From positions 744,001-808,000 of the forward strand of contig BLAL01000068.1 in NCBI GenBank assembly GCA_015698045.1: a DNA stretch of 64,000 nt, given 5' to 3'. Made by a program: the position numbers and the translations under genes. Shown piece by piece: positions 10,792 to 23,174 of the stretch (positions within the stretch are counted from its first letter, which is position 1; each line of letters opens with the position of its first letter). The notes under the pieces are model-generated. The model saw only the letters and a list, made by a program, of their open reading frames with translations. It did no database searches and was not told the origin of the DNA. The DNA is from Rhizophagus clarus. Taxonomy: Eukaryota; Glomeromycota; Glomeromycetes; Glomerales; Glomeraceae.

Positions 10792-13047
10792 AAAAATTTT
10801 GTCAAATATACCAAAGTTTTCCCGAATTTATTGAAAACATTTCGATTATACCAATAATATTCTGATTATATTTCAAGTTAAAATTTAGTAGTTTTAATAT
10901 GATAAAAAGTATCAGGAAATATTCTGAAAATTTTTGAAGATATTTCGATTTTGTATTCAAATTGACGATTATTTAACAATTAAGGATATCCAAACTATAG
11001 TTATTTCTAAAAGATTTTTTTTATTCTTTTCTATTATGAACGTACCAATTGAACAATTTTACTTGGAATATTTTTATTAACAATATTTTTCAATAAAGTT
11101 CAATACCGTCAATGTCACAGCTAGTAATAATCAGCTTGTCTGTTATATTTGACTTTAAATATTCGATCATGGTTCAAGAATTCAAGTTTAAATTAATTTA
11201 CACTTTTTTTTAACTTTTTTTAAACTCTCCTTCATTTTTTTTTTCTTCCTTCGTCCAATCTCTTATCCTTTTTTTCTCTTTGTTTTTTACCTTCCCTTCC
11301 CTTTTCCTCATCTTTTTTCTACTTTCCCGCCTCTCTTACACTTTCTGTTGAAAAACAAAACTTTTTGGGCAGTTCTATCAGTCTCCTTAGATGTGAAATT
11401 TTGAAATTTTTTATTTTTATTTCAACGAACTTTACTAACAGTTCATTATTTTCTTTTGTAAATGGCTAGTTCTTTGGGATATTTAGACGTGTGGAAATTT
11501 AGTAAGAGGGTGTTGTTTTTTATTAATTATTCATTCAACAAAACATTTCACTAACGGTTCAACTTTCTCTTTTTTAGATAGATAGGTCATGAACACATGG
11601 AAATTTGACATGAAATTGAAAAATGGCAGCAGGAAAGGTGTGTAAAATTCTGATGGGCTATTTTCATGTTTTTTTATAATCATTTATGTTTAACGAACAG
11701 TACTAATAGTTCAATTCTTTTCCTTTTTTTTAGTGGCTCTTTCGGGTCTCTGGTTTGGATGTTAATTAAGTATTTTAACAAAACAGCTACTAACGAACAT
11801 TTCATTAGTTTTCTTTTATATTCTTTGTAGTATCTAGACGTGTAAGAGATTTGGTAAGTGAGTTTTTTCTTTGAATTAATTCAATTAATGAAACGATTAC
11901 TAATGTCTCGTGCTTTTTATCTTTTAGGTAACTTTTTGGCTTTTTGGATGTACAGTTGGTGATGTTGTTTTGCATCTTAAATTTTTTTAATGAACTATGA
12001 CTGACAGCTTATTTTTTCTTATTATAGATTGCCAGTTTTAATTTTGAAGCATGAAATGTTACCGCTTTTTGGTAGGAATCTGGTTAAATTTGATTCCAGA
12101 TCTCAGGTATGTTTCAAAAAAAATCTGAAAATTTAATAAATAACCTTTATAAAATTATCTTTTAAATACAAATTATTTTGATGCTAGGATCCATAGGTAT
12201 TTTCGTCAAAATTTATTAAAAAAAATTATATTGACGTATTTATTAAGTTTTTTTAGGACTTTGTATAGGTAAAGAATAAAATTTTTTTAAAACTTTGTTA
12301 AAAAAAAAGATCTTAATTTTTTTTACAGTTTTGTAAGAACTTTAGCTTTTTTCCAAAGCTCCAAGTCTTTGAAACCTTAATTTTTTTTTCTTAAAAATAA
12401 AATTTCTTCTATTTTTTGTAGGTCTCTGGAGAATGTTTTATCTGACTTTCTTGAAAGAAATTTTGAAGTTATTTATTGAAGGATTTTTTTCATTTATCAC
12501 ATGATACATATTAGACTTATCAGATAAGCAATTTCTTACTTGGGTGCACTTATAATTTTGGTTCATTAAATTGTGTCACTTAAATAGTTTTGCAAATTTT
12601 AGAGAGATCTTCATAATAGATTAAGTACTACCAGTGAAAAATGGAAGTACATATTATCCCGCAAATATAAAATGTATCTTAATAATATTCTGTTTGCATT
12701 CAATAAATTTACTGAGTACTTTTGAATAATATCTGTATAAATCATCTAATAATATTCCGATTAAATTTATAAAATTTACCAAGTATAATTTGAGTGTTTT
12801 TGGATAATAACATAAAATATTATTCTGAGAAATGATCACTTTTCAGAGTGGAACCATAATAGTAAAATTCAGACCATTTTTGGAATGCAAAAACCAGATA
12901 ATAATTGGAGTATATTCATAAAAATTTATTATAGGGTAGGTAATTGGAAGAGTTAAAAGGGTATTTGTTGTATTATTTATATTATTTAGCACATCAAATA
13001 TGAAAGGTTTATTTAAATGTACAATTTAATGCACATTTGACATTTAG
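10792..13047. other. Probable insertion splitting the transposase-like pseudogene
   Basis: No protein is recognised. The left part (11200-11350) is a pyrimidine-rich tract on the plus strand. The centre holds the intron-like array listed separately. The right part is AT-rich. Because 10576-10791 and 13048 onward read as consecutive parts of one family, the block is best explained as inserted DNA. Its exact ends and any target duplication were not found. Confidence 0.4.
11400..12110 (+). repeat. Degenerate tandem exon/intron-like array
   Basis: Six units of about 86-153 bases each contain a branch-site-like core: TTTACTAACAGTTC at about 11430, TTCACTAACGGTTC, AGTACTAATAGTTC, GCTACTAACGAAC, GATTACTAATGTC and TATGACTGACAGC. 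Most continue with a pyrimidine tract and TAG acceptor (about 11577, 11732, 11830, 11927, 12026). Short exon-like segments end in GTAAGA, GTGTGT, GTTAAT or GTAAGT. The segments share GGATATTTAGACGTGT/TATCTAGACGTGT-type sequence. It resembles the array at 47.5-48.1 kb. Not coding as it stands. Confidence 0.5.
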
Positions 13048-14113
13048 GTGAAATTGATGAAAAAGATGCTGTGATAATTATTAATTATAAAATGAAAATC
13101 TTTCCCAAAAGTGCATACGAAACAAAACAAGATTTTTTTGAAAAAAAGAGATGGACACTACATTTGGCATTAGTATATACTCATTCACAAGTTGGTATGA
13201 ACTTACAGATTCATGCTTTTGATCATTGGTCTAATGATACATGCCAAGATTCTTGGTTCACTGCATCTTCATTACATGCAGTAATAGTGGAACTAAATCC
13301 TAAACCAGAGTGGATTACTTTTATTTTGGATAATGGGCCACATTATCACAATGCGGATTTAATGATAATAATGAAAGATGAAAGGAATGGTATAATATAT
13401 GTTAGAAAATGGACATATTTTGAGACTGGTGAAGCAAAGATATCAATTGATTCTCATTATGCTCAAGTTAAAATCATTTTTTGATTCATATTATATGATT
13501 GATTTACCTTTATTATTGTTAACATATTGGAAATGTTACAGATATCACATGCAATCAAATGCCATATTTGTCAGGGATTTGACATTTTACAAGGATCCAA
13601 TATTGAATTAGCAATTGAAGGAATTTGTGGAACATCAGCGGCTCATTTGAAACCAAAATGCACTAAAGGTAAAAAGATAAAAGCGGTTTAATTAAAAATT
13701 GAATACACAGTATAAATATGTTATTTTTTATATTAGCTTTAGGTAAAAAAAAATGAATTAATACTTTATCAGGAAATTCAAATTGGTTTTCATAGGAATG
13801 GTCTAATGAAGGAGAATATGCTGGTTATATTTGTGCACATTCTATACCAAATATTGGAAAATGGAATTATTTTTAACATTTATTTAATAATTGATTCTAA
13901 TTGATTTAAAAAAAAACGTTAATTAATGGGTTTTAATTAAGGTAATATCACGCATATTCGCTTAAAATCATTTTCTGTAATCCCGTAATCTTGAAGAAAT
14001 TTATGATATGGAAATATGTGATAGAGACATAGTTGATCGCATAATAAAATCCCAAATTACATTGTGCCCAGACCTTTATTATAAAAAATTCGTTGACGAG
14101 GCATTTTGAAATT
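13048..14113 (+). pseudogene. C-terminal half of the transposase-like family (DDE-like)
   Basis: After an AG acceptor at 13047 the frame reads GEIDEKDAVIIINYKMKIFP, then FDHWSNDTCQDSWFTASSLH and WITFILDNGPHYHN, then a diverged EAKISIDSHYAQ. Later frames give LAIEGICGTSAAHLKP, SNEGEYAGYICAHSIPNIG and LEEIYDMEICDRDIVDRI. The ordered D(K), DNGPHYHN and E.KxxxDSHxA positions suggest a DDE-type nuclease/transposase core, which is inference. There are several frameshifts and stops. Nothing indicates a working gene. Confidence 0.55.
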
Positions 14114-14214
14114 TTGGATATTTTGTTGCCAATTGGATTAAGTCAATACTGAGATCTTCTTCCCCATCAATCAATTAATATTTACCTGCAAATTCAAGTT
14201 TAGAGTATGATATT

Positions 14215-15912
14215 GTATTATTCATATCCATATGTATTACAGATTGAACAGAGACCTCCTAAATCCTCTTTATAAGTATATTGTTTTTCTTAAATAATCA
14301 TAAAATGTGGTTCTTTTAAGTCTCTTCATGGAACCGTTCCCATAAAACCTTTTTGGTATTTTTCAGATAATATACAGGTAATCCACTGGTACTGTCTGTT
14401 TTGTAAGAACCCATTATAATGTTTGCTTTATTCTGAAAAAAAAATTTTCAATTTGATCTTTTTTCAGGTGATAGTTATTGAGAAGTAATCTTCAGTTTTT
14501 CCATTTGAACACCTCCTGGATCATTAATATGTGCATAATAACATGCTTCAGTAATTGAATAATTAGAAACCTATAATTACAGGTATTAAATAAATTTTAC
14601 TAGATTTTAAAATTTTGATACTAACTTTCATATGAAAATGTGTCAGCAATAATAGATAATATTCTTCCTTTACCATCAATTCCACAAATATTGCTATCTA
14701 ATGCATCTTGAAATGCATTCCAAAATTGCTTTGTATGGTTTTCAGGAGTTGTTTGAAGAAATCCACAATTATACAATTGTATTAGTGTATCTTGTCTTAA
14801 TCTGGATCTTTGATCATGTACAAAATTGAAGCTAAAAAAAAATTTCTATTTAAAATTATATAGTTTTTTTTTAAAAAAAAAATTTTTAATTACCTCAGAT
14901 TCTTCTTTTTTAAACGGTGTTATCTTAGTACAACCAGCATGACGCAATAAAGCTTTCCATGCATGAAATTCATGATCTTTGATAATATAACCCAATGGGA
15001 TATTTTTCTTTTAGTTTTTGTGTTAATTCGATAACATTACTTTTTTGATTTTGCCATTCAATAAAAATATTTTTCCAATTAATAGACGTTAAAACACATT
15101 TTTTCAAATGATAATTGAAAACTTTATTCATAATTTCTTATTTTTCCAATCATCAATCATACAATAAGGAATTTTTTCTTGATCAATTACTAATTTTATT
15201 TCATTATGTTCAAGTCTAAAGAGGTGCTTTCTTTAAACTTTATTAATATTCCAATTTTTTTCAAACTAAATTAGGATTAGCATCACAAAAGATACATATT
15301 ATTTGAAATTTTTTATAAATTCTAACAATCATCAAATTCTTGAAAAAACAATGATCAAGAATGGTTATAATCATGTATATAAGAACTTTTATACCCTCAT
15401 TGCATAATTCCAATCAGGATTTTTTGATACACAAATGCTAAAAACCATTATGCTCAAATTCTCTATCTTAAAAGCAAGGGGACGAAAATGTACATCTGAA
15501 AGTAATTTTTCAGATATATGCGGAATGTCAAATCCCATAACCAAAGGTCCTGCATATTTTGTTTTATTAGAAAATGCTTTTTGATATATTGAAGTAATCG
15601 CCTGTGATGAACTATTGCATACATTACTACATAAACCTTCAGAACGACATATACTGTATATCTGGATTGAAACTCATTATAATTAGGGTCTGTAGGATCT
15701 TCAGTATTTCCTTGAACTACTGTAATGATAAAATCACGTTTTTTTATTGTAATAAGTGTTTTCATACCAAGACGAATTGGATAGTAAGGTATATTTCCGT
15801 ATTATATTTAGTTGGGTGAGCTAACCACCATTCTCTAGCATATGGTCCATAATGCAAGTTGTCTATAAGTTCTCCTGCAGAAATAAGTGAAACTGAGTAT
15901 TCTTTTTTGCTT
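14215..15912 (-). pseudogene. N-terminal half of the transposase-like family, inverted
   Basis: Minus-strand segments in order: IITVVQGNTEDPTDPNYNEF, AGPLVMGFDIPHISEKLLSD, DHEFHAWKALLRHAGCTKI, TPENHTKQFWNAFQDALDS, NICGIDGKGRILSIIADTF and GSYKTDSTSGLPVYYLKNTK. Stops and frameshifts occur throughout, and intron-like gaps lie at about 14840-14900 and 14580. It converges on the C-terminal half at about 14.2 kb, so the two halves of one family now lie tail to tail. Function beyond a mobile-element protein is unknown. Confidence 0.5.
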
Positions 15913-17590
15913 TATCATTGCTTTGGTATTATTTTAGAAGTAGTTTAATAAGTCAGATTAGAAGGATTCTGAAAAACGTTTAAAACATATATAAATCATT
16001 CCCGTATATATTATCACTGCTTATCAGATGGATCACGAATTAAAAATGTTAGAAAATAGTTTCTATTTTTGGAAACAGTTTAAATAAACTGCGGCAAATA
16101 TCATTGATTAATCATGTGATACACATGTTTTAAGTCATCGTGTTGTTCTACTAAAAAAATTTAGCATTGAACAACGCAATAAACAATGCTTAAATAAACA
16201 GTAATAAACAGTGCACAGTAAATGGCAATGATCATTGCATTAAACTGCTTAACTGTTTAATGTTTAGATTCGCAAATGAACATTGCAATGATAAACGCAC
16301 TGTATTTTACAGAGCTTTTTCAATGTATTGATCCATGCTGATTTAATTTACTGATGAATGTGTGTTAAATAATATTTTCTTAAACGAATTAAAAAGACGT
16401 TAATTAAACTTTTTTTTTTAAACAAATTATATCAATTAAGCGATTTTTTAACGTTTTTTTTTATTAATACGAATATAAGAATTAAAAACAACTGAAAGCG
16501 TTAATAAATAAAATTTTCTTACTAAAACAAGTTAAAAAAATGCTAAATAACGTTTTTTGTCTTTTTTTTTATTAATACGAATTAAAAAACGTCAATTAAA
16601 CGTATTTAACTTTTTTTTAAACGAATTAAAGAAATGTTGAATATTTTTACCGTTTTCTTTTATTATGGATTCAAAAACAAATGGTTTTTTACTAAAATGA
16701 ATCAAAAAATGTTAAATAAACGTTTTTGACTTTTTTTTTTAAAACGAATTAAAACCGGTAGATACATATATATTTAACTTTTTTGAAAGTGATTAGAACT
16801 TTTTTAACATTTTTTTTTAGTTTGTTAATACGAATATACTAATTAAAAAAAAAGTTAATAAATAAACGTTTTTGTACTAAACGGATCGAAAAACGCTAAA
16901 TAAACATTTTTTCATACTAAAATACTAAAATGGATCAAAAAATATTCAGTTAACGTCTTAACATTTTTTACTAAAACGGATCAAAAAACAAAAGAAACGT
17001 TTTTTGACATTTTTTTTAATTAAAAAATGTTGAATAAACGTTTTTTTATTAAATCGAACTAGCAAAATTTAATTTTACATACAGGATAAAAAACTCACTC
17101 ACAGTACCTAAAGTACCCTAGTTGGAATAACAAAAATAATTTACTAATAGAATAATTTAATATTACTTAATTAAGTTAGTAAATGTATGCGATGTATAAT
17201 CGTATTTTGTATAGATAAATTTTTTTACACACAAATAAAAAATTTTTCAATTGTTTCGATTTTTCATATGATAAAAGGAACTTTTTTTGAAATCAATTCC
17301 AAAATGAAAAAATTATTTATGAATTCTCTCCTATTAGGCGGGCGGTAGGGGTGGGTCGTCAGGCTGTACTTAAAATTTTGTCGGTGTGATTTCCTTTTTA
17401 GGATGATGATCCTCCGTATTTGACATCGATTAACAAATAATGTAATCCATTTCCTATTGTCTTTAATTTGGACTTATCCTTTTTTGTTTTCAAATAGATC
17501 AACAAATCTTTTAGTGGTGTATCACAAGTATTAATTATTCTTTATTAATCAAACACTTTCTCAAATATAGTTAATCCGGAATTTAATATA
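15913..17590. other. AT-rich low-complexity stretch
   Basis: No gene seen. From about 16380 to 17060 imperfect units of GTTAAATAAACGTTTTT with poly-T and ATTAATACGAATAT recur, related in style to the satellite-rich DNA at 56-61 kb. At 16150-16330 a patch rich in AACAATGC/GCATTG inverted motifs may be a small element. A GC-rich island lies at about 17338-17372. Confidence 0.4.
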
Positions 17591-18239
17591 CCCTATAAAA
17601 AATAAATGTCCAGAAAATGTTATCAAAAATGTCTGGAAAATGTCCGGAATAAATCTGATGTGTCCGGAAAATGTCCACTTTTTTGGTACATGTCTGACAC
17701 ACTTCTGATACTTAAAATTTTGACATGTCCTAACTTTGTCCAGAATTCGTCCAGTATTTGTTCGGTATAAAATTTTGGACAAATTCTGGACAGTTAAACC
17801 TGGACAAATTCTGGACATAGTAAAAAAACCAGATAGACAAATTCCGGACATAAAAAAGTTCAGGACAAATTCTGGATACTATTTCCAAAAAAGGATAAAT
17901 TAATTTTGTAAAAAAATGCAAAAAGCACAAAACTGACATTCAAAACCTTTTCTGTCGTACTAATTAAAATTGCAGAGCAGGCAAAAATACTATATATCTA
18001 TGATATAAAAATTTTGGGTTAAGGAATAATGATGATCATCTATCCATTGATCATCTTTTGTGGCAAATTTTACGAAAATATATTTCCGGACAATTTCTGG
18101 ACAATTTCCTAATATCCCGAAAATGCAGTGTTTTCGGAACAGTTTCCGGATACACAGTGTCCAGAATTTCTGGACAATATTTTAGATAATTTTTCTGGAC
18201 ATTTTCCGGACATTATCCGGACACTTATTTTTTATAGGG
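17591..18239. mobile_element. 649-bp terminal-inverted-repeat element with TGTCCGGA subterminal motifs
   Basis: The ends are CCCTATAAAAAATAAATGTC and the reverse complement of ACTTATTTTTTATAGGG. They are flanked by ATA on both sides (17588-17590, 18240-18242), a possible 3-bp target duplication. Both halves are filled with repeated TCCGGACA/TGTCCGGA/TCTGGACA motifs in direct and inverted order, as in subterminal binding-site arrays of some cut-and-paste transposons. Two overlapping minus-strand frames over it (17851-17561, 17939-17730) consist of these repeats and are judged non-coding. A partial copy is at 1-128. Confidence 0.8.
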
Positions 18240-19413
18240 ATAGATTAGTAGATAACTGAGGTATCAGAACGCTGTATTCTGAATCTGATGAGAGTATTGT
18301 GAAATTTAATAGATTATCGATAGTGTGTTGAGATTTGTCCATTCTTTTTATCTTAATTTGTATAATTTATTTATTTTCTCCTAAACTCATCAAATGAACC
18401 ACTTTTAACAAATCCACCACCAAGATGGTTGATATTCATCCTGTTATAAAAAAGATAAAGAATTCAAAAAAGATCAAAAAAGTTGAGGTTGATCAAGTGT
18501 GGGGTGTTCTTATATATATATATCTCTCTCTGATTCACAATAAATTTTATTAGTATTCACGTAAACAAACAATGCGGATTATGAACATAAAATAAATCTA
18601 TTGTATTTTACGTAATTATAGACGTGGATAATAAACATTTTCATTAGTTTGTTTCTACAGCATGGATTAACGTTATGCCTGCCATGCTTAGATTGTGAAG
18701 ATTCTGATTCCATTTCTACTATGTTAATTCTGTGTAGTCCTGTAGCACATTGCTAGGTAACATAAAATCTTATTGAGGACATTATCACTCTAGTTTATGT
18801 CAAAAAATCAAGAATATTGCTAAATTGTAGAATTTATGTACAAATTGAGAAGGAAATGTTCGAATAGAAGGATATTTTATACCATATGTACGTTAAAGTT
18901 TATGAAAACTCATCAAATCAGAGACGTGATTTTCATAATTTAACCCGCAGGAATAACAGGATCATTCTTTATAATGTCAATACTGTGATAACTAACATTT
19001 AATCTTATTTATACAAATAATACTATAGAGATTAGTTTTATGTTTTCATTTTTTTTAAAAAAAATAAGTAGATTGAGAATTTGAATATCAAAACATTTTG
19101 TTGTGTGAACTAGAGAAGAAATAAGTTGTTTAAAAGACTAGTATTAATAAAACTTTAATAAATGAATTTTAAGAGTTATTTAATTGTTATCATAATTTTT
19201 ATAAGAAATAATAATTATATATCTAATATCAGTTTAAAAAATAATATAATTAATTGATGTAAATTTTAAACCTGAATTTATTAGAAAATTGCAGATAGAA
19301 TAAAAACTGAATATAGATAATACTTTATTAGTTATCCTTTATTGTTAAAATTTGTTGAATAATATAAATAATGTCATATAATAAATACAATAAACATAAA
19401 TAATAAATAACAA
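18240..19413. other. Intergenic 3' region of the Sel1-kinase gene
   Basis: AT-rich, with a TATATATATATCTCTCTCTC microsatellite near 18512 and no open frame of note. The 3' end of the minus-strand kinase transcript must lie here; several AATAAA-like hexamers on the minus strand (TTTATT on plus, e.g. about 19323) are possible polyadenylation sites. Confidence 0.35.
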
Positions 19414-22400
19414 TTAATCGTCAATAATACATTCCAAACAATCAGAGTCTCCTTTAACTAAAATTTTAGTAATGTTACGACTTGCGTAATATGCTTGTGA
19501 ATGAGGTTGAACGACAGTAGAAATATTAGTTTGTTCTTGTCCTAAAGTATTGTCAGCTTTTACAAATTCCAATGTATCATTGTATAACTTGTCATTGACA
19601 CCAGGTATTCGATACTTACGACTTCCATCTCTATTTATTTCATAAAACTTGTCAAGTGACCCAATCCATTCAGATATTTCATGTTCAAGTTCAGTTATAG
19701 TCGGTCTATTGGAAGGATTTGAATCCCAACATCTTTTCATTAAATCTACAAAACATTTTGGAGTATTTCTTATAATTTCAGGACGTTCACTTTTGCAAAT
19801 ATCATAGATAAGCTGATGATCATGTGCTCTATCGTCAAACGGAGGAATACCTGATGTAAATTCCCACATTATTATTGAAAAACTGTAAATATCACTTGCT
19901 GGTGTATAAGGTTCGTTTCTTAATACTTCAGGTGCCATATAAGGCACGACTCCATAAATTTCATTATCAGCAGCTTGTAAGTCACTTATAGGCTTACATA
20001 ATCCCAAATCAATAATAAATAATTCATTATGATTTTCTGACATTAAAATATTACCATCATGAAGATCACTATGAATTAATTTTGATTGATGAATTACTTT
20101 AAGTCCTAATACAATTGTTTTCAATAATTGTAATCTATCTTGCCATTTAAGTTTAATTATATCAGATAAGCATTTTCTTAAATTTCCTTTTTTCGCATAA
20201 CTCATTACTATTATATAATTTAAATTATATGGATCTTGAGTAATTCCAAAGAATTGAATAAATTTTGAAAATGAATTTTTCTGACAGTTATAATGATGTT
20301 TCCACTAGTATATAAATTATAAAAAATTAATTTAATGCAAAAAAAAATGAGTTAATAAATATAAAATTAAATACTATACCTCATTCAAAAATTTATCATC
20401 AATGTTTGATGAATTATTAAGTATTTTAAGAATAACATCATAACCAGTTTGAAAATTCCATCTATTCCATTGTTGTTTATTAAAATTCCAATTATCAATA
20501 GGACCATCTAACCAAATAGCTTTATGGATCTCACTAAATCCTCCTTTATCATAATAATTAATATTTGACAATTTATTGTAAGGTATCCATTCCAAAACTT
20601 CATAACTATTTTTAGCATTTAATTGTGCTTCTTGAATAAACTCATCAATATATTTATTTTTACTAGTCCATTTTGAAAAATCTTGTTGGAATTGTTCGGA
20701 ATTACATTTATTACACCATTGGTAATTAATATATGGTTGTTTGCATTTATTACAAGATTCATCTTCAGAATTTATTTTATTATTCTCTGCTGCTTTTTGA
20801 TACCAGTAAAATGCTTTTTCCAGATCATTTTTCGTCCCCATTCCATTTTCGTAACAATGAGCCAAATTAGACATTGCACTTGCATTACCATTTTCTGCCG
20901 CTTTCTGATACAAGTGAAAGGCCTTTTCCAGATCATTCTCTGTCCCCTTACCATTTTTATAACAAAGGGCCAAATTATAAATAGCATCTGTATTACCATT
21001 ATCTGCCGCTTTTTGATACAAGTAAAAGGCCTTTTCCAAATTCTTCTCTGTCCCTTCTCCATTTTCATAACAAATGGCCACATTGTTCATTGCATTTGCA
21101 TCACCACTATCTGCCACTTTCTGATACAAGTAAAAGGCTTTTTCTAGATCTTTTTCTATTCCCTCCCCATTTTTGCAATAAAAAGCCAAATTAAACATTG
21201 CACCTACATGATCATTATTTGATGCTTTTTGATACCAGTAAATGGATTTTTCCAGATCTTTCTCCATTCCATCCCCATTGTAATAATCATTGGCCAAATT
21301 ATACATTGCATCTGCATACCCACCATCTGCTGATTTATGATACCAGTAAAAGGCTTTTTCAAGATTCTTCTCTATTCCAAACCCTTTTTTGTAATAAAAA
21401 GCCAAATTAAACATTGCACATGTATTCCCATTATTTGCTGCTTTTTGATACCAGTAAAAGGCTTTTCCTAAATCTTTATCTGTCACCTCCGCATTATAAT
21501 AATCATTGGCTAAATTAACCATTGCACCTGTATGCCCACTATCCGCCGCTTTCTGATTCCAGTGAAAAGCTTTCACCAGATCCTTTTCTGTCCCCTCCCC
21601 ATTTCTGTAACAAATGGCTAAATTAAACATTGCATTTACATTCCTTTTGTTTGCTGCTTTCTGATACAAGTAAAAGGCTTTTTCTAGATCCTTCTCTGTC
21701 CCCTTACCATTTTCATAACAAAGGGCCAAATCAAACATTGTATCTGCATCACCACTTTCTGCTGCTTTCTGATACCAGTAAAAGGCTTTTTGCAGATCCT
21801 TCTTTGTTCCCTCCCCATTTTCGAAACAAAGTGCTAAATTATTCATTGCTACTGTATAACGACTTTCTGAAGCTTTCTGAAGCCAGTGAAAGGCTTTTTC
21901 CAGGTCCTTCTCTGTCCCCCTCCCATTTTTGTAATAAAAGGCCAAATGATTCATCGCATTAACCTGATTTTTTTCTGCTGCTTTCTGATACCAGTAAAAG
22001 GCTTTTTCCAAATCCTTCTCTGTTCCCTCCCCATTTTCAAAACAAGAGGCCACATTAAACATTGACATACCATCATCACTTTCTGCTGCTTTTTGAAACC
22101 AGTGAAAGGCCTTTCTTACATCCTTCTCTGTACCCCTTCCATTGTAATAACAAAGAGCCAAATTAAACATCGCTACTGCATATCCATTATTTGCCGCTTC
22201 CTGATACCAGTAAAAGGTTTCCCCTAGGTTCTTCTCTGTCCCCTCCCCTTTTTCGTAACAAAGTGCCAAATTATTCATTGCTACTGCATCACCACTTTCT
22301 GCTGCTTTCTGAAACCAGTGAAAGGATTTCTCCAGATCCTTCTCTATCCCCTCCATATTTCTATAATAACAGGCCAAATCAAACATCGCCTCTACATTAC

Positions 22401-22578
22401 CACTTTCTGCTGCTTTCTTATACCAGTGAAAGGCTTTCCCCTGGTCCTTCTCCGTTCCCTTCCCATTTTTGTAACAAAGCGCCAACTTAAACATCGCCTC
22501 TTTAAGACCACTTTCTGCCGCTTTCTGATACAAGAGAAAGGCTTTTTCCGAATCCTCTTTTACAATATTACTTGACAT
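19414..22578 (-). CDS. Sel1-repeat protein with C-terminal protein kinase domain
   Basis: Two exons, 22578-20380 and 20304-19414, flank a 75-base GT-AG intron and join in phase 0 to 1029 aa. Residues 8-595 are 16 full Sel1 repeats of 36 aa plus part of a 17th (EKAFYWYQKAAE...AMFNLALCYENGEGTEKD type), a helical scaffold. A small zinc-ribbon-like linker follows (CNKCKQ, WCNKCN), then a kinase domain of about 290 aa. Its motifs are a glycine-rich DKGGFSEIHKAIW, lysine in VILKIL, catalytic HSDLHDGNIL, DLG in place of DFG, and APE. HRD is changed to HSD but Asp and Asn remain, so activity is plausible. This domain pairing is typical of the tyrosine-kinase-like signalling proteins expanded in Glomeromycotina; the target is unknown. 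The start is fixed by the conserved MSSNI in the broken copy at 8051. Confidence 0.9.
20790..22557 (-). repeat. 108-bp tandem coding repeats (Sel1 units)
   Basis: Sixteen to seventeen units of 108 bases encode the Sel1 repeats. Neighbours share long identical blocks (GAAAAAGCCTTTTACTGG type on the coding strand), so the array probably changes size by recombination. The plus-strand frames over it (for example 20683-21147, 21630-21962, 22191-22490) are shadows of this periodicity. Confidence 0.85.
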
Positions 22579-23174
22579 TTAGCTAAATAACTAAGAAATG
22601 AAAAAGTATTTAAAAAGTCCGAAATGCAAATATTTGTGTTATGACATATGCAAATGTTACTACATGCCGATAAATAAGCGTTTTATATGAACTTATTAGT
22701 GATAGCATGATCAAAGTGTAACGAAGGACAAAAAATTTCAACACTCAAGATGATTTTTAGGTTATTCAAATTAACTTAATTTGGTTAATCGCTATCCAAA
22801 TATTTCTTTAAATGAAAAACTGATAATAACATATTATGAAGTCCATACATATAATAGAATTTAATAAAGATCGCAAAAATATGTTTGTACAAGTTTTGTG
22901 TTTTGTATAGCTATCAGATCTGCAGATGGTCGCTGGAAATGTAGCAAGAGAATAAAGTACATATACTACTTCAAAAAAAAGGCTCCTTATAAGATAAAAT
23001 AATATAATTAATACATCTTATATGTATTTTGTACCACAATTCCGTGCTTTTAGCATTTTTTTTTTTTTTTGAAATTTTTTTTTTATACTGAAATTTAAAA
23101 TGTGACTTAACCGTATAAGCTACAGGTACGTAGCATATTTAATTCTTTACTTTTTTTTATCTTTATATTGTAAC
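22579..23174 (-). promoter_or_regulatory. Upstream region of the Sel1-kinase gene with paired ATGCAAAT
   Basis: ATGCAAAT occurs at 22624-22631 and 22648-22655, 46-78 bases upstream of the start codon, and the pair is conserved at 8097-8128. No clear TATA box was found. The rest of the stretch to the MITE at 23175 is AT-rich with no gene. Confidence 0.4.

Noticed and set aside
17561..17939. Two overlapping minus-strand frames of 96 and 69 codons
   Set aside because: They consist of translated TGTCCGGA subterminal motifs of a TIR element and share no protein-like features.
20683..22575. Several plus-strand frames of 70-154 codons opposite the Sel1 region
   Set aside because: They are periodic shadows of the 108-bp coding repeats on the minus strand.
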